From the NCBI GenBank assembly GCA_947069175.1, contig CAMTDV010000030.1, positions 102,572,411-102,636,410 of the forward strand: a DNA stretch of 64,000 nt. Direction: 5' to 3'. Below are positions 32,601 through 44,129 of the stretch, piece after piece; the first letter of the stretch is position 1; the number at the start of each line of letters is the position of its first letter. This stretch comes from Scalesia atractyloides (taxonomy: Eukaryota; Streptophyta; Magnoliopsida; Asterales; Asteraceae). Position numbers and translations under genes: made by a program. The notes below the pieces were generated by a model. The model made no database searches. It worked only from the letters and a program-made list of their open reading frames with translations, and had not been told where the DNA came from.

Positions 32601-33268
32601 AAAATGGCAAAATTTCAAATCTTTTGGATCCAGATGCGGAAAAAACAATCCTTTGGATGAAAGTTGCAAAACTGGCCAAACCTCAGGAACGAAAATGGCA
32701 TTTTACTCTATTACTTCACTAATAATCTGATTTTTTAATAAAAAGGTTCGTAAGTTATATACTTTAATAATACAATTTGGGATGCTTCAAACTGTTCCTG
32801 TTCGACCCGTTTCCTTTTCGGATAAATTAGACTTTTCCAATCTATCCTGTTAGAGTTAAAACGCTAATCGCATCAGCCTTTTTAACTGCTCATCTATTCG
32901 ATTTGAGCTACATGTATTGTAATGGTAACACATTTCACTGGTGAAACATAGATTAGGAGCCTGAGAGCTGCTTACAGGAAGATATTCATGCCTACTAATG
33001 CAACCCTTGGAGGTATTGAAGACCGTCTTGCTGATGTGGTAATATAATTAACGTATTTATTTACTTTGCAGTTTTTCTCTTAAATAACATAACCGTTCTT
33101 TGGCACATTAGTAAATTACTTGAGAAAAATATAATATAAATGATGCAGGAATGTCATAAAGACTTGTCACTTGTTCCTGTGGTGCTTTCCTTTGTGCAAT
33201 CCATACGTGAATCTCTTAAAGAAGATCGTCGTGGAATTTGCAAATTCAGATCTTGGAGTTTTTCTTGA
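26692..33268 (+). CDS. LPXA: UDP-N-acetylglucosamine O-acyltransferase, mitochondrial LpxA-like, ten exons, intact
   Basis: LpxA catalyses the first step of lipid A-type biosynthesis, transferring a 3-hydroxyacyl chain from acyl carrier protein to UDP-GlcNAc; the plant enzyme is mitochondrial. Exons: 26692-26779, 26856-26944, 28813-28937, 29023-29131, 30017-30109, 30227-30343, 31184-31267, 32104-32208, 32952-33038 and 33149-33268. All borders are GT-AG, phases agree, and the 1,017-nt sum gives 338 residues, close to the Arabidopsis length. An Arg-rich N-terminus (MAVSPLRLRRQ) fits a mitochondrial presequence. The left-handed beta-helix follows (FIHPTSVVHPDAMIGQ; GVSIGPFCTVGSS; IGCNNVIGHHAVVG; HIAHDCKVGSNN), with the catalytic His block GSCHIAHDC and the C-terminal helical domain (RSLRAAYRKIF; RRGICKFRSW). 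At least five of nine introns contain a DNA transposon. Confidence 0.97.
27587..28676 (-). mobile_element. Internally deleted hAT transposon with 8-bp TSD
   Basis: A 1,090-bp element with termini TAGAGATGGGCA (perfect 12 bp) and the perfect 8-bp duplication ACCTGATG (27579-27586 and 28677-28684). Both ends are packed with GGAACCGGGTAC-type words. It encodes only the N-terminal part of a transposase on the minus strand. It sits inside another hAT MITE within LPXA intron 2. Confidence 0.93.
27612..28250 (-). pseudogene. hAT transposase N-terminal fragment with BED zinc finger
   Basis: The ORF carries a BED-type finger: an aromatic start (VWCSWDLVEL), then DGSQKARCKHCGSLL and STLVKHVNIFC, giving Cys-X2-Cys and His/Cys ligands. 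This is followed by the segment that precedes the catalytic core in plant hAT transposases (LPFGHFDDPDLTNLV; VSRRTLKRHYLKL). The RNase-H-like DDE core and dimerisation domain are absent and the end reads into the GGAACCGG repeats. A DNA-binding-only protein is conceivable but undemonstrated. Confidence 0.85.
29420..29940. mobile_element. Foldback DNA transposon, LPXA intron 4
   Basis: A 521-bp element with inverted ends: 'tttcatatatacccttacaa' on the left is mirrored near 29900-29938. ATTTGTTA flanks both sides (29412-29419 and 29941-29948), an 8-bp duplication (9 bp with one mismatch). AT-rich, non-coding, Mutator-like by structure. Confidence 0.75.
30508..30935. mobile_element. Mutator-like foldback MITE, LPXA intron 6
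   Basis: A 428-bp element with long inverted arms starting GAGTAAATTGCATTTTACGT and ending in its complement. The flanks AATTTAAAA and AAATTAAAA match at 8 of 9 positions. Internal words such as 'aaaggacaacgcctacg' mirror those of the left arm. Non-coding. Confidence 0.85.
31661..31990. mobile_element. Mutator-like MITE with perfect 9-bp TSD, LPXA intron 7
   Basis: A 330-bp element with perfect termini GAGTAAAGTACACGGATGG and their complement, flanked by the perfect 9-bp duplication TTTAAGTTT (31652-31660 and 31991-31999). The 9-bp target size assigns this family, also seen at 20341 and 24938, to the Mutator superfamily. Confidence 0.95.
32284..32707. mobile_element. Foldback MITE, LPXA intron 8
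   Basis: About 424 bp with inverted ends AGTAAAATGtCATTTTCGT and AGTAAAATGcCATTTTCGT continuing into 'cctgaggtttggccagtttt'. Target duplication is not clear (ttatttca; ctattactt). Structure resembles the 30508 element, with a different sequence family. Confidence 0.75.
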
Positions 33269-35144
33269 GTGTATATGTGTTTATATCTCTATAATCTTGT
33301 GGTAAGATTTCTGTATCTTTGTAAATATCTACTTAGAGGTTGTTTGGCATCGTGATTATATGGTATGAGATAGCGTTTGGATATGCTTTTGAGTGTTTAG
33401 AAAATCCTTAATTTTTGACTATTTACATTTAAAATAATCAACATTGTTATTTTTTAAGTATTATTTTACCCCTAGATAACCAGATTATAAGTTTCACCGT
33501 ACCCAAACATTAGAAAGTAGAAACTATTTCTTACTGCTAACAACTTTATTTCCCAGTGTCTTGCAGATTTCTTTTGCCTCGATATTTATCTCAAGCTGGT
33601 GTTCTTCATGTGCATAAATTACTGCTTGCCAGTTCCCCGATTTTGCTTTAATGTTGTTAGTTTTGAGGTTGCAACGGGAAAGACGTTGATGAAATTTTGA
33701 AAAATATACGCGCCCAGAAAAGCTTTTGTTGGAAGCATGAAATACCAAGTATTTAGGATTCATCTAGACAACTTTCCCTTTTGCACATGCAATTTAGTGC
33801 TAATATCATATGATATTATGATTTTCCTTAGATATTTACAATTGATGAAATATTTCTTAGTTGCTCATGTTGTGAGTTGTGAACTAAACATACCATTTTA
33901 AAGACCTTTCTAGTGTATCAAGTCATTAATAAACATATGGGTATCGAATTGGTACTGATAGACAATCGGTAGGGTTCGATACCAATACCGAATTGTTCAT
34001 CCCTACATGTGGGGTAGACAACAACATACCCAGTAGAATTCCATTTATAGCGAAACTATTGGTGGAGTACGGGGAGGGTGAGATGTAGGCAAGCCTTACC
34101 TATATCTCGAAGAATAAAGAGATTTATTCTGAATAATATAACAGTACGCGATTGCTCTATACCAAATTGATGCCTACACGTACAGACGTATCTAATTTGG
34201 TTTAGTACCTAAAGCTCTTTTGTACTTGTTTAGAACTTTTGATTAGACTAAAGTGCTTTTGTAATTAAAAAGTAATAAGATTTGATCCTAGTAATCTAGT
34301 ATTAGTGCTTTTCCACAACTGATATGCATGAAAACTCATACTATACTCAAATATAAATATGGCTCTAGGTTATGATAGAAATTAGTGCTAAAAGACTGTT
34401 GACCTTTTTCATATTAAATAACATATTAGGATCAAAAGAACCTGATATGGAGAATCTACTAAGAAGTTGAAATAAAACTAAGATGAATACAAACCAAATT
34501 TAATATATCCCTTGCTTTAGCAATGTTTGGAAACTCGGATTCTGATTTTAACACTTTATCTGTACTTAGTATGGTTTTTAAAGGCGGTTAATCTCTTTCG
34601 AGCATCTAGATTAAGAAAGTTGTATATGTTTATCTGGTTATACCAACCAACCAAACCCAGTAAATCCCACAAATAACAAAGCTACTTGTAGGGTCTGGAG
34701 AGGGTAAGATATAGGCAAACCTTACCTCTATCCTTAGAGATAAAACAACTTTTTCAAAGAGACCCAAACTCTAAAACAAACCGAAGACGAACAATCAAAA
34801 CTAAATACAAAGACATAGAAAGGGACCAAAAAACAAAAAGAAAGGTGGAAGCATAGCCTAGTAAAAATGGGAACATATATAACATGATTAAATGGCATAT
34901 AGATATAAAAACAAGCATAGAGTTACATGCAAAGTCTACCTAAAACAAAGAAAAATCTAAATCCTTTAGACAAAGCTAAAACACACCTAAAACGAACATT
35001 TAACTTCTTATATTAGGGTGAAAGAAGCTATTATTAGTAAGCGGTTTGAGTTTGCTTATTGATTATCCTTCAAAATTACAATTTTATCCCATGGTGGATA
35101 TAACTTTGTTCAATAAGCTAGTTATTTGATTATAAGCTATTGAG

Positions 35145-35448
35145 CCGTCTCCGAGAATTCTTAAAATAATTTAGGCCTCGGGCAAAATAAAAAATTGGGC
35201 CCAAAATTGTGGTAAGATGTAATGAATTAAAAAAACAAATCCTTGGTGGAGGAGCAAAGCCTTGAACTTGAGACCTCTACATCATCTTAAGATGGTTTTT
35301 CCCATTCCACCACCTAAACTTTATGTCTAATAAATGAATGCATATATATACTAAATATACAATTTACTATATATATAAAAGCTTATAAAAACCTTTCGGG
35401 TCCTTTGAAAATTTGGGTCTCGAGCGACGGCACGGGTTGGCCGGCCCT
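35145..35448. mobile_element. Probable hAT-like insertion
   Basis: The segment runs from 'gagccgtctccgag' to 'ggttggccggccctg' and is flanked by AGCTATT on both sides; the surrounding 'aataagctagttat' block is also present on both sides. Ends are GC-rich and only weakly inverted, so the class assignment is tentative. Confidence 0.45.
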
Positions 35449-36181
35449 GAGCTATTCAATAAGCTAGTTATCTGATTATAAGCTATTCAAATTAGCAACC
35501 CCAAACAACCCTTAATAGAGTAACTTATATCATGATCTAGATTCCATTTCTTCAAGTCACAATATTCACATCCAAACACACTAAATCTTTGAGTTTCATC
35601 AACTGCTGATTTTCGGATATAGGCATGTGAACATGAAGGTTATCTAGTGATCTGCTTTTCTGAGTTGTACTGCATGCATAGTAGTATCCATATGCATAAA
35701 CTTTTGTTCTCTAGAAGGAAGCAAAGTTTTAGCAATATACAATAGTTGGCAAGTTGCCATATTGTTATTATTGTATGTTGTTATTATATGATATGATTCA
35801 GGTTTAGAATTATCATAAAGTTTGATGGACACTTAATTAAACAATGTTTTCTCCTCTCCACACACAAGTTTGTGTGTATATATATACAATGAAAGTGTAA
35901 AATACAATTAATGTACGATATGAAATTATGCATGTTATAAAACTCAAAACCATAATCATACATGTTGAAAAACCATAATAATGCATGTTAAAACTAATTT
36001 CATACTACATTGTGATTATAACAAATTTCATAAATACCTATTGCGTTAAATGTGATATATAAAACGGTTTTTAAATGCCCCATTTCTCTCCTCTACTACA
36101 TTGTGATTATCTTCCATCCATTCCGTACAAGTGATTTTATGATTCTTGGGGTTCTCTTTTTCTTATTATTGGTGGTATTGA

Positions 36182-36579
36182 GTATGTTTGGCATGGAGCT
36201 TTTATGAGCTTTTAGGAGCTTCTAGCTTTAAGCTTTTAAGAAAAAGCTTCTGCTCAATAAAAATCCTTGTTTGGTTGAAGGAGCTTGAAACTTTTAGGTT
36301 AGAAGCTTGAAGCTTTTGGTTAAACGCTCCTACTAGTAGTGTTTAGAATGAGCTACAAGCTTTTAGGGAAAAAAAATGACTATTTTAACCTCTAAAAAAT
36401 AAACTTTTTAATGTACCAACTTTTTAATGTCAATTTTGGTCATTTTATACAATTTATTAAAAGTTCCAGCTACCCTGCCAAACACCTAAGTATTCTAAAA
36501 AGCTACAGCTAACAGTTATCAGCTACAGCTATCAGCTTTCAGCCACTGCTCACCAACTACTTTTGCCAAACACACCCAT
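36182..36579. mobile_element. MITE with TGTTTGGCA termini
   Basis: About 398 bp with inverted ends (ATGTTTGGCA; GTGTTTGGCA) and repeated AGCTTTTAGGAGCTT/AGCTACAGCT words inside. The flanks GGTATTGA and TGTATTGA match at 7 of 8 sites. Probably hAT class. Confidence 0.65.
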
Positions 36580-39194
36580 TGTATTGAACGCTTCTGTTTA
36601 TAGACACACCTTAAGATATTTATGACAGAATAATATGGAGTACTTTGTCTTGAGAAAAAAATATATTCAAGGAACGTTCATTGGTCTACATATATGATGT
36701 TGATAAAGATTCGTTCTTATAATAATCCCAATTGCCAGATGACTTCAAATAGATCAGCCAATGAAGTATATTTATTTATTTATTTATTTTTCATTTATGT
36801 ATGGATATAAATTTGCTATTTGCACCTGAATGATTGGGGAAATTATTTGAAAATCAAGTGTCCACACTTATGCTAATCACAGAGAGAGATGATTCGATTT
36901 GACAACTCTTTTTGTATATTAGATCATAAAAAAATTATTTGAGTAGATTAAACTAGGCCGCACGACTCGAAAATAGTTAGTGATTGAAATGAACATAAGC
37001 AAGGTCGTAAACAGATTGACGCATTCCACTGTATTTATTTTTGGTCTTGGGTTGCTAATAAAACAAGTTGGCCCAATTACTATTTTATATCATGTTTACA
37101 ACTTTATTATAACCTCAATAACCTGTTTAATCGTTTATTACTTGTTTAAGCGTGTCTAATTAGAGCGTTAGAGTTGATGTTTTTGATATGTATAAATATA
37201 CGAGGTGTGCCTAGGTTAGTTATGACTTACTAACTCAGCAAATTTTCACACCCAGTTTAAACTACTAGTAGTAAGTTGTATATAATTCTAATTTGTAAAG
37301 TTTTCTAAATGTGTTCTTGTTTATGAATGATAAATAGTTTAAACTTCATCAATTGAACCTTTTTTTATTACCATCCACGAAGTTTCCTAAGTGGGTTAGA
37401 CTTTAGAGTAGGGGTGAGATCGAGTTGTTTAGTTATGAGTCAAAATGAACCTATACCTAATGTTTCAGTTTTAAATTTGGATAATCAAATCGTTTAGAAT
37501 TTCAGGTATTATAATAATCGGTTTGATTATGGGTAACCTGGGGTTCTAAGCATGGATTGATTTAAGCTTCTTTCGGTTAATCAAATCAAGTAATCAAATC
37601 AACAGATTACGAGCATACAAAAAATCAGCACGTTGATTATAAAGGCATATAAGGGACGATTGTTAATAAATATATTAGAATTTCCAGACTTGTAATAAAT
37701 TATTTAAAAACAAATTACAAGATGGTATTAACACCATTTTGATTTCCTTATTTTCTACATAAAACATACTTAAATCTTGGTTATAATCAGTTTTCCAATT
37801 AGTTGATCTATTCGTTGTTATGATGGATTACCACTAGACAATGTTTATGATTGTTCCACACATACCTATTAGATGTGTGACATCATAGTTAGATATTATA
37901 GATTTATAAAACGTATTGTAGTTTAAATCTGATAAGATTATTTAAAAACCATACTTTAATTATTATTATATAAAATCCAATATGATCTAATTGGTTGAGT
38001 CGGCTGACCACTAATCTTGAAGAGATGTGTCTAGAGCAATCTTTTAAAAATACTTTGGAAAAATATATATAAAAAACGATTGGTTGAAAAACTGTATTTG
38101 GTGGTGACCGATAACAGCTTATTTGTTGACATATATTGTGTCGAAATTATTTAATGATGTTTTTTAATCATTTTTCCTGAAATTATTATTATTTTTATTT
38201 TATTATTTCATAACTTTAACGTAAATAAAACATGGACGTAGATCAACATTTCTAGTCAAGACGTACTCATCTATCAAACACTTCTAACCATTATATATAT
38301 ATTGTTAGATCAATGTGTGTATATATCGTATCTTTTTTCTAAATAAATGCTCACAACAAAATTATTAATTGGGTTCATAGATGATGAGACAAGGATTAAA
38401 ACGGGAAAAAAATTGCAAAAGCTTCTACATATAATATGAGCTTAACATAACATATCTTAATTTATTTCATACCAAACATTTCATTTTTGGTAATCTACAT
38501 GTTCTTGAAACTTATAAATTAATAAAAATTATCTTTAATTAAAGAACTAGTCAAAATTTTATTTTATAACTAGCACAACCTTTTATTTTATTTTTTGTTC
38601 ACGTTACATCACTAAACAACTTGGGTTTATATAGTATATATTATTCGCTATCAAATTTATGTTAAAATATATCAGGCTAGGCTAATCATGTTAAAGATAA
38701 ATCAATTCCGTTAAGCGGTCAGCTCACATGATAATACAACCAACTGATTAGCAATGAACACAACTTGTTTTGATTAATTAGATTCCTTGTTAGTATCAAC
38801 GTGATGTGAACTCAGATCTTTTATCTCCGAAAGCAACTTTGATAATTCAGTAATATTTCATTATTTCCCATTATATATGGATCTAGAATGGTTTATTTTT
38901 CTTTTTCTTTTACTAAATGTACAATATACATTTGATTAAAGAAGGGATTATCCCGGAATTCATAGAAAAGATTCAACTAAACAACAATTAAAACAAGACA
39001 AAAAGATTAATTTTTTTCATATATCTTTTTTGAAGATAAGTGATATAATGTTATCCTAAAATAAAATAATGTTATCCATTTTCATTTTAGGAAAGAACCC
39101 AAACTGTTAAAGGAATATCTATCCAATCATTCATTCTTAGGTTTACATCCATACATATATCATCATCATTATATCCCTTGGTTCCAAACATTAC

Positions 39195-39196
<2 letters not shown>

Positions 39197-39240
<44 letters not shown>
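39197..39240 (+). repeat. (CT)22 microsatellite in the MYB 5' UTR
   Basis: A pure CT run of about 44 bp ending 57 bp before the MYB start codon. Pyrimidine tracts are common in plant 5' UTRs. The length is likely polymorphic and useful as a marker. Confidence 0.95.
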
Positions 39241-39241
<1 letters not shown>

Positions 39242-39297
39242 GGGGTGTTTATTGTGGAAACATAGGCACTTTATTTTTTTCAAAACTTTGAACAAAA

Positions 39298-40582
39298 ATG
39301 GTGAGAAAGTGCTCACATTGTGGAAACATAGGCCACAATTCAAGAACTTGCAATAATTACAATAGAGGCAATGTCAACAACCCAATTTTGGTAGGAGGAG
39401 GAGGAGGTGGTTTAAGGCTATTTGGAGTTCAACTTGACTCACCACACTCTATGGTCATGAAGAAATGCCTTAGCATGGATTGTTTTCCATCTTCTTCACC
39501 ACTATCATCGGCTTTGGCTTATTCAAATTCACCTTCTTCTTCTTTATCTTCCTCTCGGGTTTCCATCAATGACCTAACCGACAAGAACATATTGGATGTT
39601 ATCTTTCAAATGGTCTCATCAACCGAACTCAAGAAAGGAAAAAGGGTATGCAAGAGTAATTTGTATCCACAATTCTAGCTAGTTGTTACTCAAATTATGC
39701 ATGAGTCCTTAAATGTCTATTAAAAGTACTTTTTATGTTATGTTATATTATGTTACATTATGTACGCATATATGTATGACATGTATGTGTTCAATTTTAT
39801 AGGTCTCCCTTGGTCAGAAGACGAACACCGACTATTTCTAGTTGGACTCGAGAGGCTAGGAAAAGGTGATTGGAGAGGAATTTCAATAAACTTTGTGACC
39901 ACAAGAACGCCTACTCAAGTTGCAAGTCATGCTCAAAAGTACTTCCTTTGGCACGCAAATCTTGACAAGAAGAAGCGTCGTTCAAGCCTCTTTGACTTGG
40001 TAGGTATTTTTGCATATACGGTCACACATTGCAAGGTTGTATTTCGCTTTAAAAGGGTTGTACCACCAAATGCGTTACGGTTACTTTATTAAACCATGCA
40101 ATGCACTAAAGTTCAGAGCGAGGTACAACCCTTAATACATAAGTTACAACCTTGTAATGTAAGAACCTGAAAGCCCGAAAGCCCATGTTTTCTTACTAAA
40201 GACATTAAAAATGTGCTAAAAGTTACTTTTTTGGTTGTCATAGGTGAGAGAAAACAACATCAAGAATGCACTACAAAATCAAGAAAACGATTGTAGCATG
40301 AGTCAAACAAGCTCATTCAATGAACATCAAGATTCCAATGACAATCTTTCTTTGATAGATTTCAGTTCTTTAAATCAAGAGAATGTTTACTACAATCCCA
40401 TGGTCAAATTCTATGAAACATCATCAATATGTTCGCAAGTGCATGCTTCTCCAAGTGGTACTATTGGCTCAAAAAGTGGTACTCTTGACTTAGAACTTAC
40501 TCTTGCTGCTCCAAACCCAATGGACCCAAACAAGTCATCTACCACTTCCCTTCAACTTGGGCCCATTATTAGTGTTATTTAG
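39298..40582 (+). CDS. R1-type MYB transcription factor (SHAQKYF class) with CCHC knuckle and EAR-like motif
   Basis: Nuclear DNA-binding protein of the MYBS/KUA1-like family. Exon 1 starts at 39298 with a zinc knuckle CSHCGNIGHNSRTC (CX2CX4HX4C) and ends at a GT donor. Exon 2 (39803-39999) holds the single MYB repeat (LPWSEDEHRLFLVGLERLGK; VASHAQKYF) plus the basic KKKRR. Exon 3 (40244-40582) ends with LDLELTL, an LxLxL repression motif, near the C-terminus. The family's usual donor position (39646) is out of phase with exon 2 by one base; a donor at 39656-39657 (A/GTAATT) restores the frame, giving about 297 residues with KRVCKSLPW at the junction. Either that donor is used or one G has been lost at 39644-39646. 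Confidence 0.92.
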
Positions 40583-41714
40583 TGCTAATTAGTTTGAGCA
40601 AATGTTGAGACATTTTCTTTAATTATGATACCTTTGACATGGGTTTGGTTACTTCGTTCAGATGATATTATATCTGTATGTGTAGGATATATATGTATGT
40701 ATGTATGTATTATGTGTAGCGGATGGACATGTTGAAAACCCACTTGAGTTAAGAAAATTCGTGAAAACCCAGTGTAACGATCAATTTTCTTTTTGGAACT
40801 TTTACCATGTCAAATCTATGTTGTTATGGATATTAAAAAATAAAATTACAGGCACTTGTTATACATGTGTAACACTTTGTTATCGTGGCATGTGTAACAC
40901 AAAATAGAGACATTTTTAACGCATGTGTAACAAGTGCGTACATTTTTTTCTTAATTTTCTTTCTTTTTTTTTGTATTAACCATAGAAACATATATTAGAT
41001 ATGGTAAAAAAATTAACTATTTTTTTTATTTTTACACTGGGTTTTCACGGGTTTTATCAATAATATGTGTTTAAAGCAGGTTAGGTTAAATTATAATTTC
41101 CAAAAGAGCCTCGATGACATCCGCCACATCACACAACCAACCCACTATTAATTATTAAAAGTTGTTCAGGAATCCTTGAAAATGTAACAACACTCGGATT
41201 AAATTAAGTGTAACGTCCTATTGTCACATAAAATGAATGACATAATGGATATTTTTCCATACATATTGATTTTGACGTTTTAGTCCTTACACACCCAAGA
41301 ACACGTTAAAAAGGAAACCCATTACTATGATAAAAGCCCCTTGAATCAGGTTAACATCACCCCATGTCATTAGACCAGAAAACACTTGTCATACATGGAT
41401 ACTTTTATGAATAACCTTTTTTTAAAAATCTTAATTTTACAAAAGTGTAAAGTGGGTAGTACTTTTGTACTTTACTGTATTTATGAAGATTCGTAGAAGT
41501 AAAATAGATACCTGAAATTTGTTTGGATATTCCAAATCTATATAGACATTTTTGTGTAACCCAAGAAATAATCATATTTGTGATTTCTTTTTTAAAAATA
41601 TAATACAAACATTATTTGATGTATGGGATAAAATAAGCAGTTTTACATTTTTAAATATTGACAATAATCTTTCATAATGCTATCCATATCATAAACACAT
41701 TATTTTATTGTGTA
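40583..41714. other. Intergenic 3' of the MYB gene
   Basis: AT-rich flank with a short (tatg)n run near 40690-40710 and three copies of a 'cacttgttatacatgtgtaac'-like word at 40850-40945. No gene recognised. Confidence 0.6.
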
Positions 41715-42895
41715 AGAGGATTCCTGAAGAAACCCTAGATCAACTTGACCGGAATCTAAGTAGATCTATGGAATGAGCTCTGCATAAAAGGGTTAACCCT
41801 TCGTTTGGTTTCACGATGAAGATGAATGAAACTATACTCCGGCTGATCCTGCAAAGCAAAACACCGTAAGCTCGCCACGGGGAGAAGGGGGATTCTCTCT
41901 GTGACCACCCTCCGGCGTGAGAATAAGTACAGGTAGTCGGAAGTAAAGTATTGTAAGAGAGAGAATAGTTGAGAGTGAATACCTTTCCTTAAACTCCAAG
42001 TCACTTATTTATAGCCAGCGTTTGGCGCCAAAAGGAGAGATTGTTAACTTTAACGGAATCTTCTGCTATTCCGTTAATGTTTGTTGGCATCCGTTAGTGC
42101 ACACGGATCGTGAGCTCATCAGCGGTTAGGGAGGTGCCACGTATCAACATGAGATCACTACATTTTATACATGTGAGCATGCCATCACCGTGATCTTCCT
42201 CATCCGTCCAGATGCTGCCATGTGGCAATTGGTTGTAACCGAAAAGATGCTTGCATGATTGGGTGTTAATGGCTTCTAGAAGATTTCACAGCGGTTACCC
42301 ATCTGTTGTTCGCCATGTGTACATTCTGTTACAACAGAAAAGATTCCATTTGCTTCTACACCAAGTCAAGGATTTTGCTAAGAGAAAGTTTCTCAGGGTT
42401 AACTGTTTCCTTGCGCGAGAAGCGCAAGTTAGTTAACTGATCTTCTTTCTTCTCCTTGCTGCTTAGCGCAATTTTTGGTGGATATTTGCTTTGATATAAA
42501 TATCCGTGCAAGGTTTGTGCATGAGACATTATCAAACGAGATTATTCAAGGTTAACTTTGAACCTCGCGCGAGCCCGTGGGAGGTAGTTAAATGAATCAT
42601 TTTATCCCAAAAGAATGTTCAAGGTTAACTTTGAACCTTGCGCGAGCCCGCGCAAGGTAGTTAAATGAAGCATTTATCCAAAGAGAATATTTGGGCTTTT
42701 AACTTTGAACCTTGCGCGAGCCCGCGCAAGGTAGTTATATGATTCTTTCCTTTCTTGGATATTTAGCGCAGATTTCTAATAAATCTTATTTTGGCAAAGA
42801 AGTCTGCGGAAAGTTTCCTTAGAAATTATTAATGGGTATGATGGTTTCCTTGATTGGCGTAAGATTTTTGGGACCATACCCCTTCAATCCCCATC
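41715..42895 (-). mobile_element. Probable solo LTR, minus orientation
   Basis: Read on the minus strand, a TGATGGGGATTGAAGGGG-like start near 42893 leads through U3 with three 73-bp repeats to a promoter and U5 zone at 42010-41830 (TATA-like 'tataaataagtgac', then 'cttattctcacgcc', 'gagggtggtcac', 'ttgctttgcagg'). That zone matches 2820-3000 in the SERAT intron, so it is a dispersed LTR family. Precise ends and target duplication were not resolved, and no internal coding sequence adjoins it. Confidence 0.55.
42548..42745. repeat. Three tandem ~73-bp repeats with palindromic cores
   Basis: The unit (start about 42551, 42624 and 42699) contains 'ttaactttgaacc' and then, in copies 2 and 3, the palindrome CCTTGCGCG-AGCC-CGCGCAAGG, a perfect 9-bp inverted repeat around a 4-base loop. 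Copy 1 has a mutated palindrome. They lie in the U3 region of the solo-LTR-like block. Confidence 0.85.
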
Positions 42896-43029
42896 ATTGT
42901 CAATACCTAATTACTCTCCCTAAATGAAACAAAAAGTTTCACTTTAAATTTGGCAAGATTTAGATCAATGCGAATCAAATAAAAGAAGAGAATTGTTAAT
43001 TATATTAGTTAGACCAATGGGGTGGTATC

Positions 43030-43390
43030 TACTAGGGCTGTCCAAAAAGCTCGCGGTTCGGAGCTCGCTTAATATGGCTCGGTTTGAAAGTGAGCCGCGG
43101 TTAGAAAGTGAGCGGCAAAGAATCTCACATGTAAATTCACTCTGCTCGGGGCTATGTCCAAGGTCGACTCCTCGACCGCCATGAGATCGTGCCCCTTGAT
43201 GCGCGGGAACCAGATGGAATCCGTAAACCGTCGCCCCCCGTCAGGTTTGAACCCGGGATTAAAGCCCGATTCGTCTCATCACCTAAACATCTCTCAAAAA
43301 TGGCCTAAACAGAAATCAAACTTACGTCTCCACTAGAGAAGACAAACCTCTTGACCACTGAAACAACATCTCAGGACTTCAAAAAAGCAC
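43030..43390 (-). repeat. tRNA-like repeat, possible SINE
   Basis: On the minus strand, 'tttcagtggtcaagagg' at about 43352-43368 resembles an A box and CGGGTTCAAACC at 43240-43251 a B box, but the spacing is longer than in most tRNA heads. The plus-strand left end 'ctagggctgtccaaaaagctcg' looks like a separate hAT-type terminus. Identity is uncertain. Confidence 0.4.
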
Positions 43391-44129
43391 TTAAACCATG
43401 GAGATGCGTTGGGCACACACACAAAATAAATAAAAAACAAAAAGAAAACCCAAAAACATGAAAAGATGATACAATGGAAGAAATGTACTACCTTAAGAGT
43501 CCTAGCTTGTTCATAGACCAAACCTGTGACGTCATATGCTTACTCAAGAGAAATGGACCACGTACTTTAACAAGGATCTGTACGTACCATTTGTATATAT
43601 GTATCAGGATAATCCTGCAACTAGAAACTATGCATGTGGACCTTTCTACAAGATGAAGACAAGATGGAAAGATTCAATCATTCTGAGAAAAAAGATTTTA
43701 GATTAGTCTAGACCTTCATGATGATCAAGCTTTTGTCTCCATGGATACTTGTCAAACTTACATATACATACATCATCAACATGAAATATATATATTTTTT
43801 GGAGGGTTTGAGGTGTCTGAAAATGATATGATAGATGCATCTAACATGGACAGGTTTCTTCATTTTGATTATACAAAAATCCAAATTATTCGTAAATTAA
43901 TCTAAGCATGGCAAAATTAACCGTCAGGTTGGATAACAGTTCAAAACAAGTTAAGATAAAATCCTGGTAAACCCATTTCCTGGATCGATGTATTTTATTT
44001 AGTTTGTGTTTATATTTTCGATCTTAGGTATCGTCATTTAAGTTCACATGTTTGTGGAGGATACAAAACCACTGAAGTGAAGAAACTTGCAATCTACACA
44101 TGCTCATGTGGAAATACACGAATTAAGGC

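Larger units (their letters stand above)
33269..39196. other. Gene-poor intergenic region, LPXA to MYB
   Basis: Nearly 6 kb without a convincing exon. Visible items are two related copies of a dispersed repeat (about 34010-34135 and 34640-34760) sharing 'gagggtgagatgtaggcaa'-like text, a probable hAT insertion near 35145-35448 flanked by AGCTATT, and a MITE at 36182-36579. The rest (36600-39196) is AT-rich with nothing recognised. Confidence 0.6.

Noticed and set aside
33524..33763. 79-codon minus-strand ORF after LPXA
   Set aside because: No recognisable family, no splice partners, AT-rich flank of the gene.
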